Shown here: positions 1 to 8,531 of the stretch, in pieces | Layout of the letters: each line of letters opens with the position of its first letter | Position numbering within the stretch: the stretch's first letter is position 1 | Assembly (NCBI RefSeq): GCF_003668565.1 | Contig: NZ_RCWJ01000004.1 | Span: 248,001 to 312,000, forward strand | Reading direction: 5' to 3' | DNA length: 64,000 bases | From: Mycetocola zhadangensis | GTDB lineage: Bacteria > Actinomycetota > Actinomycetes > Actinomycetales > Microbacteriaceae | Notes under the pieces: generated by a model | Databases searched by the model: none | The model's input: the letters and a program-made list of their open reading frames with translations, nothing else | Told to the model about the DNA's origin: nothing | Made by a program: the position numbers and the translations under genes

Positions 1-1163
1 GCGACTCGTTCGTGAGTGACTGGGACGACTCGGGTTCGCTCCCATGGCTTGAGAGCGTCGGCATCGACCTCGTGCGCGGCCACGGCCGCATCACCGGCGA
101 GCGCAGGGTCGAGGTGACAACGGCGGACGGCGAAACCGTTGTGCTCGAAGCAAACCACGCGGTCGCCGTCTGCACGGGGTCGGCCGCGCGGGTTCCAAAC
201 ATACCCGGGCTCGCCGACGCGCAGGCATGGACGAGCCGCGACGCCACGAGCGTGCAGAACGTGCCGGCGTCGCTGGCCATTCTCGGCGGAGGCGTTGTTG
301 CCGCGGAGATGGCCACGGCGTTTGTTGCCCTCGGCTCGGCCGTGACGGTGATCGCGCGAAGCGGACTGCTGGCCGGACTCGAGGACTTCGCCGGTGAAGC
401 GGTCGGCAAACGGCTGCGCTCCGACGGAGCGACAATCCTGGGCGACTCACCGGTCAGCGTGAACCGAACGGGCTCGGGTAAGGTGTCGATCGAGCTCGAT
501 TCAGGCGACACGGTGACCGCAGCGGAGCTTCTCGTGGCGACGGGTCGCACTCCGCGCACAACTGACATTGGGCTCGAGTCGATCGGACTGACTCCCGGCG
601 ACTGGCTCTCGGTCGATGACTCCCTCCGCGTCGACGGCGTCGACTGGCTCTACGCCGTCGGAGACGTCAACTCCCGCGTCCTGCTCACCCACCAGGGCAA
701 GTACCAGGGCCGTGCGGCTGGCCGGGCGATCGCCGCCCGCGTGAGCGCCCCGAAAACGCAAGCCGAACCGTGGGGCGACCTGGCGGCATCCGCTGATCAT
801 GAACGTGTGCCGTTCGTCATCTTCAGTGAGCCGCAGGTGGCGAGTGTTGGACTGACGGCCGAGGCCGCCGCTGGGGCCGGTTACCGCACCCGGGTGGTGG
901 ATTACGACCTCGGAGCTGTGTCTGGAGCAGGGCTGCACGCCGACGGCTATGAGGGCTTCGCTCGCATGGTCGTCGACGAGGATCGAGGAGTGGTGATCGG
1001 TGTCACGTTTGTCGGAGCGGATGTCGCTGAACTGCTGCACGCGGCGACCATTGCCGTTGTCGGTGAGGTTCCGCTCACCCGGCTGTGGCACGCGGTGCCG
1101 GCCTTCCCGACCATGAGTGAGATCTGGCTTCGGCTGCTCGAGACCTACCGGGCCGGGGAGTAA
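1..1163 (+). CDS. FAD/NAD(P)-dependent disulfide-oxidoreductase family protein, 5' truncated
   Basis: C-terminal part of a pyridine nucleotide-disulfide oxidoreductase (Lpd/MerA-like). The reading frame is open to the window edge, so the N-terminal FAD GxGxxG motif and any CxxxxC redox pair lie outside. Visible are the NAD-binding segment LGGGVVAAEMA, the second FAD motif LYAVGDVN, and the dimerisation domain. The family usually has HxHPTxxE near the C-terminus. Here it reads AFPTMSE, so the catalytic His is replaced by Phe, which argues against a classical lipoamide or mercuric reductase. It is followed after 5 nt by the HExxH protein gene, probably co-transcribed. Family membership is secure; the substrate is unknown. 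Confidence 0.85.
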   Translation, partial: DSFVSDWDDSGSLPWLESVGIDLVRGHGRITGERRVEVTTADGETVVLEANHAVAVCTGSAARVPNIPGLADAQAWTSRDATSVQNVPASLAILGGGVVAAEMATAFVALGSAVTVIARSGLLAGLEDFAGEAVGKRLRSDGATILGDSPVSVNRTGSGKVSIELDSGDTVTAAELLVATGRTPRTTDIGLESIGLTPGDWLSVDDSLRVDGVDWLYAVGDVNSRVLLTHQGKYQGRAAGRAIAARVSAPKTQAEPWGDLAASADHERVPFVIFSEPQVASVGLTAEAAAGAGYRTRVVDYDLGAVSGAGLHADGYEGFARMVVDEDRGVVIGVTFVGADVAELLHAATIAVVGEVPLTRLWHAVPAFPTMSEIWLRLLETYRAGE

Positions 1164-1168
1164 GGGCC

Positions 1169-1567
1169 GTGCTGATCGATTCGATGCTCAGCCGCGCCGG
1201 CTACCTCTACGCGACGGCCGTCGGTTTCACCTGGGGTGCGATCTGGTCGACCGGGAGGATCCGGAGAAGGAACGGACTGTTTGTGTTCACGGGAATGCCG
1301 CACTGGACCTTCGGTCGAGGTGGATCCTGCGTCGGCGGGTGCTACCTGACCAACCGGAACGTGTCGAGTGACGTGCTCGAGCACGAGGCCGTGCACAAGC
1401 GGCAGTGGCAGCGGTACGGGATGCTGTTTCCGATTCTCTATTTCTTCGCCGGTCGTGATCCGCTCAGAAACCGGTTCGAGATTGAGGCCGGCCTCGAGAA
1501 GGGTGGCTATATTCGGCCGTCCGGCGGGAGCGGGCGCTCCCGAATCGCTGCGTCTGGGAATGATTGA
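1169..1567 (+). CDS. Small membrane-associated HExxH (gluzincin-like) protein
   Basis: A 132-residue protein of unknown function with a GTG start. It has an N-terminal hydrophobic stretch (about 11-27), a CxxxC pair (C54, C58), a zincin-type HEAVH motif (H72, E73, H76), a hydrophobic stretch at about 84-94, and a conserved-looking FEIEAG segment about 30 residues after HExxH that could give the third Glu ligand of a gluzincin. It starts 5 nt after the upstream oxidoreductase, suggesting translational coupling. Similar short proteins are found in other actinobacteria under uninformative names. Protease activity is my inference from the motif only; it may be a non-proteolytic metal-binding protein. 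Confidence 0.7.
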   Translation: MLIDSMLSRAGYLYATAVGFTWGAIWSTGRIRRRNGLFVFTGMPHWTFGRGGSCVGGCYLTNRNVSSDVLEHEAVHKRQWQRYGMLFPILYFFAGRDPLRNRFEIEAGLEKGGYIRPSGGSGRSRIAASGND

Positions 1568-1591
1568 GACCTCCGGAGTGTATTCATAAGC

Positions 1592-2623
1592 ATGCAATTA
1601 GGCGTGTACAGCTTCGGCGATATCTCAACTGACCCCGCGACCGGACGGCTCGGCTCGCCCGGGCAACAGCTGAAAGAAACGCTCGAGCGCATCCGCCTGG
1701 CCGATGAGCTGGGGCTCGACTGGTTCGGCATCGGCGAGCACCACCGGCCCGAGTACTCGATCAGCTCACCGGCGACGGTGCTTGCGGCCGCCGCATCGGT
1801 CACCCAGAACATTCGCCTGTCGAGCGCCGTCACCGTTTTGTCGACCGAGGATCCGGTGCGGGTGTTCCAGCAGTTCTCGACGATCGACCTGCTGAGCGGC
1901 GGGCGGGTCGAAATCGCCGCAGGGCGCGGCTCGTTCATCGAGTCGTTCCCGCTGTTCGGCGCGAACCTCGCCGACTATGACGCGCTCTATGAGGAGAAGC
2001 TGCAGCTGCTGCTCGAGCTCAACTCGGCCGAGCGGGTGACCTGGGAAGGTCGGTTCCGGCCGGCGTTGAACGATGCGCTCATCCTCCCACGACCGCACGG
2101 CGAGAAGCTCGACATCTGGATCGCCACCGGCGGCAACCCGGAGTCATCCATGCGAGCCGGTTACCTGGGTTTGCCAATCAACTACGCCATCATCGGTGGA
2201 TACCCTGAGCAGTTTGCTCCGCTCGCCAAGCTGTATCGCGAGGCGGGAGCGGCGGCCGGCCACGTGGCATCCGACCTCAGAGTTGCCGTCTCAGGACCAG
2301 GGTTTCTCGCGAAAACGAGCCAGGAGGCGAAGGACACCTTTTACCCGTACTGGCGCACATCGATGACGGCAATCGCGTCGGAGCGCGGGTTCACTGCGCC
2401 GAGTCGGCTGGGTTTCGACTCGCAGACCGCCAGACGCGGGGCAATTTTCGCCGGCAGCCCGAACGAGGTCGCCGACAAGATGATCGCGCTGCACGGCCAC
2501 CTTGCCTACGATCGGCACGCGTTGCAGATGGACTGGGCTGGCCTGCCGCACGCCCGGGTGATGACGTCGATCGAGCTGCTGGCCACCGAGGTGCTCCCGC
2601 AGGTGCGGGCAGAACTCAGCTGA
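1592..2623 (+). CDS. Luciferase-like (LLM class) flavin-dependent oxidoreductase
   Basis: A 343-residue bacterial-luciferase-family TIM barrel using reduced FMN or F420. Typical features are the N-terminal barrel strand LGVYSFG, the GIGEHHRPEYS segment, the TVLSTEDPVRV loop, and the GRVEIAAGRGS phosphate-binding region. The ATG at 1592 lies about 11 nt after a GGAG. The 3' end overlaps the convergent esterase gene by 8 bp. Cofactor and substrate cannot be told from sequence. Confidence 0.9.
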   Translation: MQLGVYSFGDISTDPATGRLGSPGQQLKETLERIRLADELGLDWFGIGEHHRPEYSISSPATVLAAAASVTQNIRLSSAVTVLSTEDPVRVFQQFSTIDLLSGGRVEIAAGRGSFIESFPLFGANLADYDALYEEKLQLLLELNSAERVTWEGRFRPALNDALILPRPHGEKLDIWIATGGNPESSMRAGYLGLPINYAIIGGYPEQFAPLAKLYREAGAAAGHVASDLRVAVSGPGFLAKTSQEAKDTFYPYWRTSMTAIASERGFTAPSRLGFDSQTARRGAIFAGSPNEVADKMIALHGHLAYDRHALQMDWAGLPHARVMTSIELLATEVLPQVRAELS

Positions 2624-3575
2624 TCCCGCCGGAGAGCAGCCGCCCGAGCCACGTCGTTCGAGCTGTGCGGGACTGGCGCGAGACCGGGGCCAACGGCTCG
2701 ACGCCGTCGAAGCCGTGGTAGCCGCCCTCCCAAACGTGCAGTTCGGTTGGAACTCCTGCAGCCCAGAGCCGAGACGCGAACGACACGATGTCGTCGCGGA
2801 ACACTTCGGCGCTGCCCGAGTCGAGGAAGGTCGGAGGGAGCGCGTCGAGCCGCTCGTGCTGCCCGGCTGGCCCGATGCCCGTGTGCTGCTCTGCCTTGCC
2901 CTGCGCGGCGCGCCACGCCGTTGCGTTGCTGATCCTGCTCCACAGCGGGTCGGACTCGAACTGCAGCATTGACGTGGTGTCACTTGCCGGGTGGAGCATT
3001 GGGCAGATCAGGAGCTGGCCGGCCAGGCGTCCCCCTGTCCTGTCCCTGTCGAGCAGCGTGACGGCGGCGGCGAGTCCGCCTCCCGCACTCTGGCCCGCGA
3101 TCACCACTGGCCCGCTTCCGGCCGAGAGGGCGGCGTCGACCGCTGTGAGGCATTGCTCGACGGCGTCGGCGAATCGGGTGCTCGGGGCGAGACCGTACTC
3201 GACAGTCCAGACCTCGACCGAAAGCGCAGCGGCTGGCTCGAGCACGACGTCGAGTCCGTCGGCGCGGCAGCCGGCGATCAGCCCGCCCCCGTGCAGGAAC
3301 ACGATCGTGCCGGAGCGTTCCTTCGCCACAGAACCCCGCGGCCACAGTCGGGTGACCTCGACGCCGCCCTCGAGGCTGAGGTCCTCCCACTCCATGCCGA
3401 AGGTGTTCGCGAGCGTCGCCAGCTCGGGCGCGCGCCTCTCGGCGAGCTGCCGATAAGGCTCGATCTCGGCTGGCCCGAGGTCGGTGAGAAGTTCGGCCTT
3501 CAACCGTTCAAAGCTGTCGCGAAGGTCTGCTGATACGGCCAACCGTGTTACGTCCGTTCCTTGTTCGCTTCGCAT
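2616..3575 (-). CDS. Alpha/beta hydrolase, hormone-sensitive-lipase (HSL) family
   Basis: About 319 residues. It has the HSL oxyanion motif HGGG (about 95-98), the nucleophile elbow GQSAGG with Ser about 163, a candidate Asp in EVFRDD and the catalytic His in YHGFD near the C-terminus. It probably hydrolyses short acyl or aryl esters in the cytosol. A start further upstream is possible, but the ATG at 3575 begins 1 nt after the stop of the aldo/keto reductase, so I read the two as a coupled operon. Its 3' end overlaps the luciferase-like gene tail to tail. Confidence 0.87.
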   Translation of the reverse strand: MRSEQGTDVTRLAVSADLRDSFERLKAELLTDLGPAEIEPYRQLAERRAPELATLANTFGMEWEDLSLEGGVEVTRLWPRGSVAKERSGTIVFLHGGGLIAGCRADGLDVVLEPAAALSVEVWTVEYGLAPSTRFADAVEQCLTAVDAALSAGSGPVVIAGQSAGGGLAAAVTLLDRDRTGGRLAGQLLICPMLHPASDTTSMLQFESDPLWSRISNATAWRAAQGKAEQHTGIGPAGQHERLDALPPTFLDSGSAEVFRDDIVSFASRLWAAGVPTELHVWEGGYHGFDGVEPLAPVSRQSRTARTTWLGRLLSGGIS

Positions 3576-3576
3576 G

Positions 3577-4407
3577 TCAGTCGAGCTCATCTGGGTTGCG
3601 TCCGGTGCGCTCACCGGATTCGAGGGTGGCAATGCTGGCCAGATCGGCGTCATCCAGTTCGAAACCGAAGACGTCGATGTTCGCCGCGATGCGCTCGGGG
3701 GTCACCGACTTCGGCAGAACCACGTTGCCGAGCTGCACGTGCCAGCGCAGCACGACCTGCGCAGCACTGACGCCGTGCTTGTCAGCGATCGCGTCGAGGG
3801 TGGGATTCCCGAGGACGCGCCCGCGGGCGAGCGGTGACCATGCTTCAGTACGGATGCCATGGGCTGAGTGAAACTCCTGCGTCGCCTTCTGAGGCAGCCA
3901 GGGATGCAACTCGATCTGGTTGACCACGGGAACGGTTTCTGTCTCGTTGACGAGACGCTCGAGGTGGTGTGGGTGAAAGTTGCTCACACCGATCGAGCGC
4001 ACCCGACCTTCCGACTGCAAGCGCTCGAGGGCACGCCAGGTGTCGACGTACAGGTCCTGCGCCGGGGCGGGCCAGTGGATGAGGTAAAGGTCGAGGTAGT
4101 CGAGTCCGAGCAGGTCCATGCTGGTGTCGAACGCCCGGAGTGTGCTGTCGAAGCCCTGGTCGGAGTTCCACACCTTGGTGGTCACGAAGACCTCTTCGCG
4201 CGGAAGGTTCGAACGGCGGATTCCCTCCCCCACCCCGGCCTCGTTGGCGTAGAGCGTCGCCGTGTCGATGTGACGATAGCCGGCCTCGAGAGCCGTGCTG
4301 ACGGCATCCGCTGTTCTCTCACGAGGAATTTTGTATACACCGAATCCGACCTGTGGAATGGTGTGGCCGTCGGAGAGGCCGAGCGCAGGGGCAGTGCGGA
4401 AATCCAT
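3577..4407 (-). CDS. Aldo/keto reductase
   Basis: A 276-residue NADPH-dependent (alpha/beta)8 barrel reductase of the 2,5-diketo-gluconate reductase-like branch. The catalytic tetrad is visible as D48, Y53, K78 and H111 (HIDTATLY, TTKVW, IHWPAP), and the cofactor segment VLPKSVTPERI is near the C-terminus. The ATG at 4407 is preferred over a longer frame because a CATAAT hexamer ends 6 nt upstream and the protein then begins at the usual family N-terminus. It is followed 1 nt later by the esterase gene. Confidence 0.92.
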   Translation of the reverse strand: MDFRTAPALGLSDGHTIPQVGFGVYKIPRERTADAVSTALEAGYRHIDTATLYANEAGVGEGIRRSNLPREEVFVTTKVWNSDQGFDSTLRAFDTSMDLLGLDYLDLYLIHWPAPAQDLYVDTWRALERLQSEGRVRSIGVSNFHPHHLERLVNETETVPVVNQIELHPWLPQKATQEFHSAHGIRTEAWSPLARGRVLGNPTLDAIADKHGVSAAQVVLRWHVQLGNVVLPKSVTPERIAANIDVFGFELDDADLASIATLESGERTGRNPDELD

Positions 4408-4413
4408 TGCTCC

Positions 4414-4419
4414 ATTATG
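4414..4419 (-). promoter_or_regulatory. -10 hexamer CATAAT of the aldo/keto reductase gene
   Basis: CATAAT ends 6 nt before the ATG at 4407, which places transcription start at or next to the start codon. Confidence 0.5.
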
Positions 4420-4514
4420 GACGGGATCGAGGGGTTCGAGGTGGCGTGTTGCCTCACTCATGCAGCGGAGCGGCGCTTTCCCTGACCTCAATCGTTCGAC
4501 CGGAGGCGCTGGGC

Positions 4515-5078
4515 TCAGCCAGACTCCGACGCGGGATAGACGAAGACGTCCACCGAGTTGCCGCGGTAGTGAAACCGGATGATGCTCCCGTCCGGGAGTC
4601 CCTCGAGGTAGTCGTTCCCCAGAACGGGCCACGCGCCGATGTCGGCAAAAAGATCAACGCCCGGCGGCACGCAGTTGGCCCCGTCGACCATTCGTGTCGA
4701 ACGTTCGACGACCATGAGGCAGTGCTGCCCCTGTTTTTCCACGGAAAACCAAGGTTCGAACCCCCGATACTGTTCGTAGCCGCGGACGCTGGAGCGGTCG
4801 ACGTCCGCTCCGAGGAACCCGAGCAACGAGAGCACGACGGTGTCTGGTGAATCCGTGATCAGACGCAGTGTGGCATCCGGATGTGGCGCAACCAGCCAGG
4901 CCACGGAGTTCACCAGAACGAGAAAAATCGCGAGCGTGCCAGCCAGGAAAAAACTCCGACGAGCTCGAGTCGCGGTGAGACGTTGCCACGGCGACCTCGA
5001 CGTTCCGCCTGGCGGCACCGCGGGCCCGGTGCCCGCTGCCGGTCGATCAGCACCCGATGGGGACGGGGACCCACTCAT
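4515..5078 (-). CDS. Single-TM membrane protein, paralogue of the adjacent upstream gene
   Basis: A 187-residue protein of unknown function. A Pro/Gly/Ser-rich cytosolic N-terminus (1-40) is followed by one membrane helix (about 43-64) and a C-terminal domain of about 120 residues, probably extracytoplasmic. That domain shares with the neighbouring gene an R-x-Y-x-x-Y-x-G-(F/L) segment followed closely by W-S, then C-L, and C-x-P-P-x-x-D-(L/I). The two cysteines could form a disulfide. The start overlaps the upstream stop by 4 bp (ATGA), so the pair is translated together. I know no function for this family. Confidence 0.75.
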   Translation of the reverse strand: MSGSPSPSGADRPAAGTGPAVPPGGTSRSPWQRLTATRARRSFFLAGTLAIFLVLVNSVAWLVAPHPDATLRLITDSPDTVVLSLLGFLGADVDRSSVRGYEQYRGFEPWFSVEKQGQHCLMVVERSTRMVDGANCVPPGVDLFADIGAWPVLGNDYLEGLPDGSIIRFHYRGNSVDVFVYPASESG

Positions 5079-5872
5079 TGGTCGCCCTCCGGCATCAGAT
5101 GTACGTACGCATTCACAGTGTCACCACGAAGCATGAACCGGACGATGCCGTCGCCGACCCGCCCGTCGAATCCTTCGAACCCGTCACCCGATGATGAGAC
5201 ATCCATGATGAGGTCTGCTGCCGGCGGAGCGCAGCGCGACTCCGAGAGGGTGTTCTCCGCCCGGAGCACCGCCAGGAGGCACCGCGAGCCGAAGGCGTTG
5301 ACCCCGGACCAAATGTCGAGACCGAGATACGAGCCGTACGCACGAAGCGTCGAGGGGTCGATTTCGAACTGGGCAGCTTGCTCGACCACAAGCCTGCGGA
5401 CCACGCTATTGGCCTCGGTGTCGGTCGAGCGGAGGATAACGTCGGGACGCGGTACGAGAATGAGCAGGAGAACCGCAGCGATCCCGCTCGCTGCGACGAT
5501 TGCGCCAACCGACCAGGCCAGACGACTCCTCCGCGTCGCCGTGGCGCGGGCGAGGAGCGAACGCAACCAGCCATTCTTTTTCGGGGGCGCTGTCGACGCT
5601 GACGCCAACGACGACGACTCTTCGGTTGGCTGCGGCATCAGCTGAACGCCCGCTGGCTCGTTGCGTGCAGCCCTCAAGCTCGGAGCGACGTTCGCACCGG
5701 CGGCCCGATCACCCGCAGAGGCAACCGCCCGACGCCTGGCGTCAGCACGGTGTGCCGCCTCGAGCTCGCGTAACCTCGCGAGAGCCGCAGGATCGGAACC
5801 GATGTCTGGGTCCCGACCATACGCACGACGGCGTAGTTCATCGAACTCGCGGTCGGCCCCAGAATGGTGCAT
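5075..5872 (-). CDS. Single-TM membrane protein with charged N-terminus, first of a paralogous pair
   Basis: About 265 residues. A cytosolic N-terminal region rich in charged residues and Ala (REFDELRRR, then RLRELEAAHRADARRR) looks helical or coiled-coil. It is followed by one TM helix (about 130-150) and the same two-cysteine domain as the next gene (RAYGSYLGLDIW, CLLAV, CAPP). The start at 5872 is chosen because GGAAGG lies just upstream. An ATG at 5884 is possible, and the frame stays open much further into the promoter region of the HNH gene, which I do not believe is coding. It lies divergent from the HNH gene with a 241-bp gap. Confidence 0.72.
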   Translation of the reverse strand: MHHSGADREFDELRRRAYGRDPDIGSDPAALARLRELEAAHRADARRRAVASAGDRAAGANVAPSLRAARNEPAGVQLMPQPTEESSSLASASTAPPKKNGWLRSLLARATATRRSRLAWSVGAIVAASGIAAVLLLILVPRPDVILRSTDTEANSVVRRLVVEQAAQFEIDPSTLRAYGSYLGLDIWSGVNAFGSRCLLAVLRAENTLSESRCAPPAADLIMDVSSSGDGFEGFDGRVGDGIVRFMLRGDTVNAYVHLMPEGDQ

Positions 5873-6056
5873 GGAGCCTTCCATAGCCCGAAAGTACACC
5901 CGCCGGCCTGGCGAGTCTAGGCGGGACCGCCGGGCGAAATTCCGGCAAATCTGCGGCCACTCCCTCCGGGCGGTCGCGCAAGTTACGCCGTGCCGCAGAT
6001 GGACGATTGTGTGTGTTTTCCCTGCCCTTCCCAGAAAGTCCTCCACAGGCGCGAAT

Positions 6057-6085
6057 TTGACATAGTTTCGAACAAAGCTTCTAAT
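6057..6085 (+). promoter_or_regulatory. Consensus-like sigma-70 promoter upstream of the HNH gene
   Basis: TTGACA (6057-6062), 17-nt spacer, TCTAAT (6080-6085). It would give a leader of about 20 nt without a ribosome binding site. A second hexamer nearer the gene (6102-6107) may be the real -10. Confidence 0.5.
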
Positions 6086-6101
6086 TCCGATGCTTGCTTG
6101 G

Positions 6102-6107
6102 TAAAAT
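6102..6107 (+). promoter_or_regulatory. -10 hexamer TAAAAT, leaderless position for the HNH gene
   Basis: TAAAAT ends 6 nt before the ATG at 6114. Together with the lack of any Shine-Dalgarno this supports 6114, not the TTG at 6108, as the start. Confidence 0.5.
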
Positions 6108-6113
6108 TTGAGC

Positions 6114-7958
6114 ATGGCCCACGTATCGGAGCAGATCCGGCGAATCGCACAGGACATGTGTGATCGGATCGCTTCGCTTGAGTCCCATTCGTCGTCGCTC
6201 GGGTCGAACGCCACCGGCCCGGGCGCTGTGCCTCCGTTGTCGCTTCTCGTCGACAGGGCCACCGACGCTGACCTTGAACATCTGCTGCGTGAGGCATCAC
6301 GATTGCGCTCCGAAGCAGACGCTGTTGTCGCCGCGACCGCCGGCGTTGTGGCGAAACGGTCCGTCCGCGACCTGGGCTACTCCGGCCTCGCGAAACGAAA
6401 CGGCGACCACAACGCCGTCGATATGGTGCAACGGTTGACCGGCTCAACCCGGGTAGAAGCCGCCCGGCAGGTGAAGCTGGGCGAAGCAATGGGCGAGGCT
6501 GACGCCGCCACCCACCCGACCGGTAACAGCACTGACCTACTTCACGAGCCCGAAACCGGCAGCTCTATTGAGCCGTCACGGCCGACACCGGAGGCGCCGT
6601 GGCACGAACCGCTGACGCGGGCGGTGCGTAACAGGCTGTTGAAGCCGGAGGCCGTCACCATCATCATGCGCGGGCTCGGAGAACCGAACGAGCGCGTGAG
6701 CGTCGAAGACCTCCGCCTCTCCGCTGAACAAATTTTGGACGATGCGGCCGGGGTGAACGCCGACGAACTCGGCCGGCGAGCACGGCTCATCCGCGACCAG
6801 ATCGACCCCGTCGGGGTGCGTTTGCGGTGGGACCAGCACTTCGAGAACCGCAAATGGCGGTTCAGCCGCTCCGCTGAAGGCGTCCGCACCGCCTGGGTGG
6901 AGTTCGATGACGAATCCGCCGCGTTCATCGACCAACTCGTTGGCGTCGGAATGAGACCCCGCCGCGGCGGCCCGCGCATGGTCGACCCCGCTGAAGCCGA
7001 ACGGGCCAAGCAACTCCTCGATGACCCCCGCAGTAACGACCAACTCGTCTTCGACCTGATCATGGCCACCCTGAAAGCTGGCGTCGAAGCCGACCCGACG
7101 GTCGCGTTCGGTTCCCGCCAGCCAGGCGTCCGCATCGTGATCACCGAAGAACAGTTTCACAGGCGCGACGCCGACGGCCGCCTCACCGGAACCGGGTTCA
7201 ATGAAGACACAGGCGAAGCGATCCCAGGCAACATCATCGAACGCAATATCTGCACCTCCGGTACGCGGCTGGTCACCGTCGACGAACACAACAACCCGCT
7301 CGACGTCGGCCGCGAAGAACGCTGCTTCACCACAAAACAACGCGTCGGTCTCGCCATCCGAGACGGCGGCTGCGTCTTCGAAGACTGCACGAAACCACCG
7401 TCATACACCGAAGCACATCACATCAATGAATGGGCTGCCGACAACGGCCTCACTGACATCGCCGACGGAGTGCTCCTCTGCCACGAGGACCACCTGCTCG
7501 TTCATAACAACGGATGGAAGATCATCCGCGAGGGCAGCAACTATTTCGCAATCCCACCCGCGAGCGTTGACCCCGAACAAAAACCCCGACCGATCCGCAG
7601 CAAGTCCACCCTCAAGCAACCTCCGCCGAAGGCGCTGCAAGCCCGCGCCGCTGAGAACCGGCAAACGCCGCCCGACCCTGCGGGAGCAGCAGGACCGCCC
7701 GTCGACCCAACGACGGTGCCGGAGAAGCCACCATCAGGTGAAGCAATGGAAGCGGAAGAACTGATCACGCGCACGCCACCTCCGCTGCCGCCGAGGCAGG
7801 CACCGGGCTCACCACCAGGGCCGTCAGCCCCGTCAGGATCATCGCGACCTGCCAACCGTGGCCGATCACCGGAATCTGAGCCGCATGGACGTCGTCGCGA
7901 ATCGAACTATCGGGTCTTGGACAGCTGGTACGTCCCGCCCGAGAAGCCCAGCCCGTAA
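6114..7958 (+). CDS. DUF222 / HNH endonuclease domain protein (13E12-type family)
   Basis: A 614-residue protein. The N-terminal two thirds is the all-helical DUF222 domain common in actinobacteria (LVDRATDADLEHLLREASRL, then KLGEAMGEAD). It is followed by an HNH nuclease domain: GGCVFEDCTKPPSYTEAHHINEW with a Cys pair and AHH, then a HEDHLLVHNNGW segment. The C-terminal ~130 residues are Pro-rich and low-complexity. These proteins occur in many near-identical copies per genome and were once called the 13E12 repeat family. DNA cleavage is likely from the motif, but the biological role is unsettled. I see no toxin-antitoxin or phage neighbour. Confidence 0.88.
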   Translation: MAHVSEQIRRIAQDMCDRIASLESHSSSLGSNATGPGAVPPLSLLVDRATDADLEHLLREASRLRSEADAVVAATAGVVAKRSVRDLGYSGLAKRNGDHNAVDMVQRLTGSTRVEAARQVKLGEAMGEADAATHPTGNSTDLLHEPETGSSIEPSRPTPEAPWHEPLTRAVRNRLLKPEAVTIIMRGLGEPNERVSVEDLRLSAEQILDDAAGVNADELGRRARLIRDQIDPVGVRLRWDQHFENRKWRFSRSAEGVRTAWVEFDDESAAFIDQLVGVGMRPRRGGPRMVDPAEAERAKQLLDDPRSNDQLVFDLIMATLKAGVEADPTVAFGSRQPGVRIVITEEQFHRRDADGRLTGTGFNEDTGEAIPGNIIERNICTSGTRLVTVDEHNNPLDVGREERCFTTKQRVGLAIRDGGCVFEDCTKPPSYTEAHHINEWAADNGLTDIADGVLLCHEDHLLVHNNGWKIIREGSNYFAIPPASVDPEQKPRPIRSKSTLKQPPPKALQARAAENRQTPPDPAGAAGPPVDPTTVPEKPPSGEAMEAEELITRTPPPLPPRQAPGSPPGPSAPSGSSRPANRGRSPESEPHGRRRESNYRVLDSWYVPPEKPSP

Positions 7959-8045
7959 CCGCATCAGCGCGTCGAACCGGCGCCCGACGATGCGTTGGAC
8001 CGCTGCCCAACGGTGCGTTGAACAAGAACCCGACGAAGAGTGCTT

Positions 8046-8519
8046 CTACCGGGAAACGCCGAGGCGGTATGCGGGCGGAGTCTGAATCACGTCAGCAGCC
8101 ACACCCAGAGACGTCGTGAGGTAGTCGTGGGCCTCAGCAACACCGCGGTAGTGACCACCGAGCCAGATGTGGGCTTCTTCGGGGTCCGCGCACAGCATCT
8201 CTGCAGCCCACGCGCGAATCGCACGGGAGAATGCCTCACCCTGAGCGCAGCTCGCACCGGAACCCGGAGCGCCCGAACGACGGGAACGCGGAAGCCAGGT
8301 GACAGTCATGCGCGGAGGAACGTCGAGTAAGCCGATCTCGTCTTCCGACTCAACCTCGACAAACACCCGGCCCGTCGCACAGAGGGGAAGCGTCGACAGA
8401 ACCGCCTCGAGCTCAGGTAGAGCGGATTCGTCCCCGCCAATCAGAAATTGAACTCGGTGCTTGTGGTTCGCTTCATTCACTTTGTGACCCGAGTGGTCTG
8501 AGCGGGGCTGTATCGTCAT
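8046..8519 (-). CDS. Stand-alone siderophore-interacting protein (SIP) domain protein
   Basis: About 157 residues matching the C-terminal NAD(P)H-binding half of ViuB/FpvC-type ferric-siderophore reductases (FLIGGDESALPELEAVLSTLP, VFVEVESEDE, MTVTWLPR, then IWLGGHYRGV). The N-terminal FAD-binding half is absent, so it would need a partner flavoprotein or have another role. The ATG at 8519 has a GAGAGGG ribosome site and sits directly below an iron box, which strongly supports expression under iron starvation. The frame continues upstream through the promoter but I reject that extension. Confidence 0.8.
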   Translation of the reverse strand: MTIQPRSDHSGHKVNEANHKHRVQFLIGGDESALPELEAVLSTLPLCATGRVFVEVESEDEIGLLDVPPRMTVTWLPRSRRSGAPGSGASCAQGEAFSRAIRAWAAEMLCADPEEAHIWLGGHYRGVAEAHDYLTTSLGVAADVIQTPPAYRLGVSR

Positions 8520-8531
8520 GTCCCTCTCAGT

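Noticed and set aside
5873-6262. N-terminal extension of the gene ending at 5075 through the HNH promoter region
   Set aside because: It overlaps the divergent HNH gene and its promoter; a good ribosome site and a sensible N-terminus are found at 5872.
6114-7958. The DUF222/HNH gene as a mobile element
   Set aside because: The family is multicopy in actinobacteria, but I see no terminal inverted repeats, target duplication, transposase or integrase.
7959-8045. Repeated TGCGTTG motifs between the HNH and SIP genes
   Set aside because: Imperfect and short; no stem long enough for a terminator and no link to a known element.
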